Below, in pieces: positions 62,010-64,000 of a stretch of DNA of 64,000 bases; position 1 is the first letter of the stretch, and each line of letters begins with the position of its first letter. This DNA is from a virus: the IMG/VR virus record IMGVR_UViG_3300029267_002897, positions 1-64,000 of that record; one strand, given 5' to 3'. A model generated the notes under the pieces. It made no database searches, had not been told where the DNA came from, and was given only the letters and a program-made list of their open reading frames with translations. A program made the translations under genes and the position numbers.

Positions 62010-62192
62010 AGGACTCGGACGAAAGGAGGCCCATATGGAATTCGGACTGTAAATCCGAGGGAGGTGCCGCGGCAATGGTAATCAGACCATTCGTCGTGCT
62101 GCTGGCGTTCTTGTAGCGCCGTTACGCTGACCTCCTTCGGCGAGTCCTGGTAGTGGAGAGGCTTAGCGCTAGCTCTCCACTGCCCTTTTTTT
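62010..62192 (+). ncRNA. plus-strand small RNA with tRNA-Tyr-like anticodon arm
   Basis: Flanked by a promoter box and an intrinsic terminator. AGGACTCG (62010-62017) pairs with CGAGTCCT (62141-62148); inside, GACGAA (62018-62023) pairs with TTCGTC (62090-62095), TCGGA-CTGTAAA-TCCGA (62042-62058) is an exact tRNA-Tyr (GTA) anticodon arm, and ATGGT...ACCAT (62075-62090) sits where a T arm would be but lacks the TTC-R loop. A degenerate or mimic tRNA is likely; a functional tRNA is not. Confidence 0.55.
62153..62192 (+). terminator. intrinsic terminator of the small RNA
   Basis: GTGGAGAG ... CTCTCCAC followed by TGCCCTTTTTTT on the plus strand; overlaps the 3' end of the minus-strand gene at 62169. 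Confidence 0.75.
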
Positions 62193-62702
62193 GGCCTCTA
62201 CCGGGTCCTCGAAAGCTTTCTTGAGATTGGGAGGCCAAACCCCGTGTTCTTCCTTGTACGCTTCGGCTTTCTTGAGGCGCTCTACTGTTTCCTGGTCGGG
62301 AGTGAGCCACGTTAAATGAACACAACGGGCACCGCTATCGGTATAGAAATACTCCCGTCGGTCCATTAACGATTTACCAGAGAGAATTTCGTCCATCACT
62401 TCTTTGAACTCCCCGTTCTGCACATGAGGACAAGTGTAATCCCCGCTCTTGGGAAGTTGCAAAGACCCGCTCTTTAGCTCGTCCTTGCAGCGGGAACAGG
62501 TTTCCCAGTCGCGCCAGATAGTGAAAACACGGGAGTGTGCGCGGTAGTTCAAGCGTGGGCCGCCCCCCTTTTCTCCGGGCTTAACGAACGGATTCTCTTG
62601 TTTCGCAAACACGCTCGGGTTATCGAGTTCTTCGGAGGATTCAACAATAGGGTCCCCGGCCTCGGATACCGTCGAGAGGAAGTCTTTCTCTTTGTCTTGC
62701 AT
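62169..62702 (-). CDS. hypothetical protein with zinc-like Cys/His site, next to portal
   Basis: 177 residues. ETCSRCKDELKSGSLQL and DYTCPHVQNGEF form a C-x2-C ... C-x-H site; the rest is alpha/beta with a charged helical C-terminus (VERLKKAEAYKEEHG). The start abuts the portal stop. A small zinc protein beside the portal could act in head assembly; no family recognised. Confidence 0.75.
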   Translation of the reverse strand: MQDKEKDFLSTVSEAGDPIVESSEELDNPSVFAKQENPFVKPGEKGGGPRLNYRAHSRVFTIWRDWETCSRCKDELKSGSLQLPKSGDYTCPHVQNGEFKEVMDEILSGKSLMDRREYFYTDSGARCVHLTWLTPDQETVERLKKAEAYKEEHGVWPPNLKKAFEDPVEAKKRAVES

Positions 62703-64000
62703 CTAGCCCATCCTCATGCTGGATTTGGCTTCCTGAGTCATGCTTGTTTGGTATTGTTCCCACCGCTGTATCACTACGGCGTAAAGCACTTGGTCAGATA
62801 CCTGAAGCTCATGCAGCCTGCTCCTGCGCATTCCTTCGTCCATCTGCGCAAGCTCCTGTACAATCATATCCGCCTGCCCGATGATTTGCTGCTGGTTGGT
62901 GGCGTTCCCACCGCTCTGAGCTTCCTGCAAAGCCTTTTCTGCGAGGTTGTTCTGTAACTTTTGGAGTTCGGCATTGAGTTCACGTTGACGCCGGTAGGCA
63001 TCGAGCGTTTCTTGCTTAATGCGTTCCTCTTCTTGCGAGAGGTCGATATCATTGAGTTCAGCCATTGTGGTGTCCGAAACGACTTGAGGACCGCCCTCTT
63101 TACCCTGTTGCCAGAGCTGAAGCATCATTCCCTGCTTGTTGTAGTCGTCCACCATTCGGAACTTGGTGAGGCTCACCGGTATTTTTTCCCAACCAAGGAA
63201 TTTCGAGCAGCTATCGTCCACCCACTGGAGCAAGTCCTTGAGGTCGTTGACGTGGGTTTCGAGCTGATTTTCAATGAGACGGAGGGTTGCTTCCATCCCG
63301 CTCTTCGTGAGACCCCCGTAAAGGAACTCAATCGGGATGCCAAGAGCGGCAACGATGTTCTTCTCGGCCTCTTGGACTTCCCCCAGAGTGAGTAACGCGC
63401 GTCCCTGACCCCCTACTTGGGTCATTCCGACGGGAATCGGTGCCCACATCGTGTGTAGAGGGTCTTTACGCCACATCTTAAAGTTGCGCGCCATTTCGTC
63501 GCGCCAGTTCTCGAGACTGATTTGCTGTACGGGGTCCGCGTTCCCGCTCTGTTGTGCGGGATGTATGATTCTAAATGGTACAAGGTATTCCAACGCGATA
63601 GCCTCGTTTGCTTTACGAAGCACCGCCGTATAGTGGAAGAGCTGCAACGCCGTGATAAGCGGGGGCAAACCCCACTGCGGGTTGATTCCAGCAGGGCCAC
63701 CTATCTTCATGTGGAAGACCGCATCTGGTGCAAACCGGAATGGTTTGTTCTTCTTGATGGCTTTCAAGAAGCCCATAGGCAATGTATCAATGAGAGTCTT
63801 GTGCCCGTCGTTAACGCGCTGGATGACCGACTGCGGAATCTCGTAGTAGTACACCGACTCACCCGTCATCGGATTGTGGTCGATGTCCATCTTCTTGGGG
63901 TCCCACCGGATGAAGTTGATATTCCGACTGAGCATCAACTTTCGATCTTCGACATCCTTCTCTTTGGCGCGCACAGCGGTACCGCATGCCCGACAGGTGT
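62703..64000 (-). CDS. portal protein (5' end beyond window)
   Basis: At least 432 codons; the frame is open to the right edge, so the N-terminus is missing. Portal-type blocks: LSRNINFIRWDPKKMDIDHNPMTGESVYYYEIP, DAVFHMKIGGPAG, GLPPLITALQLFHYTAVLRKANEAIALEYLVPFRII, GIPIEFLYGGLTKSGMEATLRLIENQLETHV and a helical Gln-rich C-terminus. CRACG near the edge hints at a zinc ribbon upstream. The portal forms the dodecameric DNA gate at the head vertex. Contains ACTACGGCGTAAA at 62771. Confidence 0.85.
   Translation of the reverse strand, partial: TCRACGTAVRAKEKDVEDRKLMLSRNINFIRWDPKKMDIDHNPMTGESVYYYEIPQSVIQRVNDGHKTLIDTLPMGFLKAIKKNKPFRFAPDAVFHMKIGGPAGINPQWGLPPLITALQLFHYTAVLRKANEAIALEYLVPFRIIHPAQQSGNADPVQQISLENWRDEMARNFKMWRKDPLHTMWAPIPVGMTQVGGQGRALLTLGEVQEAEKNIVAALGIPIEFLYGGLTKSGMEATLRLIENQLETHVNDLKDLLQWVDDSCSKFLGWEKIPVSLTKFRMVDDYNKQGMMLQLWQQGKEGGPQVVSDTTMAELNDIDLSQEEERIKQETLDAYRRQRELNAELQKLQNNLAEKALQEAQSGGNATNQQQIIGQADMIVQELAQMDEGMRRSRLHELQVSDQVLYAVVIQRWEQYQTSMTQEAKSSMRMG

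Noticed and set aside
62035-62115. Two mini-ORFs (5 and 13 codons) with ribosome-site-like GGAGG in the small RNA
   Set aside because: The first stop codon lies in the tRNA-like anticodon loop and the GGAGG motifs are explained by RNA stems; no evidence for translation.
1-64000. Integrase, transposase or attachment site
   Set aside because: No recombinase motif, insertion-sequence termini or tRNA 3'-end duplication was recognised anywhere in the window.

Overview
The window is a stretch of a large tailed-phage genome with a contractile tail (myovirus morphology). It carries a tail sheath, gp5-like baseplate spike, HK97-type major capsid protein, portal, a maturation-protease-like head protein, holin- and spanin-like proteins, four clear tRNAs plus one odd one, and a phage-encoded multisubunit RNA polymerase. 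About 85 genes are packed with many ATGA/TGATG overlaps, almost all on the minus strand; four plus-strand genes form small islands. An Asp/Thr/Ser-repeat lipoprotein of the kind common in Myxococcota-like Gram-negatives is the only host clue, and a weak one.

Layout. 1-13.1 kb: accessory minus-strand genes in short units, each with its own TTGGTAnAAGA-type promoter, strong AGGAGG site and intrinsic terminator (tandem winged-helix-like protein, spanin-like proteins, ParB-like protein, host-like lipoprotein, coiled-coil membrane proteins). 13.1-14.8 kb: a ~700-nt highly structured non-coding region followed by tRNA-Lys, an unusual tRNA and tRNA-Pro. 14.8-22.1 kb: zinc-ribbon and HTH proteins, a second ParB-like protein, a PD-(D/E)XK-like nuclease, S-adenosylmethionine decarboxylase, a DUF5662-like protein and a cluster of small paralogues. 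22.1-23.0 kb: tRNA-Glu, a second structured RNA, tRNA-Gln and more structured non-coding sequence. 23-54 kb: the virion module in several operons, each preceded by a second promoter class centred on TATAmTT. 54-62 kb: the RNA polymerase operon. 62-64 kb: a plus-strand small RNA unit, then the portal region, which continues past the right edge.

How the parts fit. The RNA polymerase is a beta-beta'N fusion (1450 aa) plus a separate beta'C (599 aa), split at about the place where cyanobacterial gamma/beta' are split. Between the halves lies one gene that joins a LigD-type primase-polymerase domain to a LigD 3'-phosphoesterase domain. Two promoter classes sort cleanly between accessory genes and virion genes, which suggests temporal control by different polymerases or factors. 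A 13-bp palindrome, TTTAC-NNN-GTAAA, occurs perfectly seven times and in near-matches at least nine more times, spread through coding and non-coding DNA; two ParB-fold proteins and a repeat winged-helix protein are candidate partners. The most novel-looking elements are the RNAP/LigD operon, the dispersed palindrome, the two large structured RNAs with shared hairpins, and a family of about eight small paralogues of unknown function.
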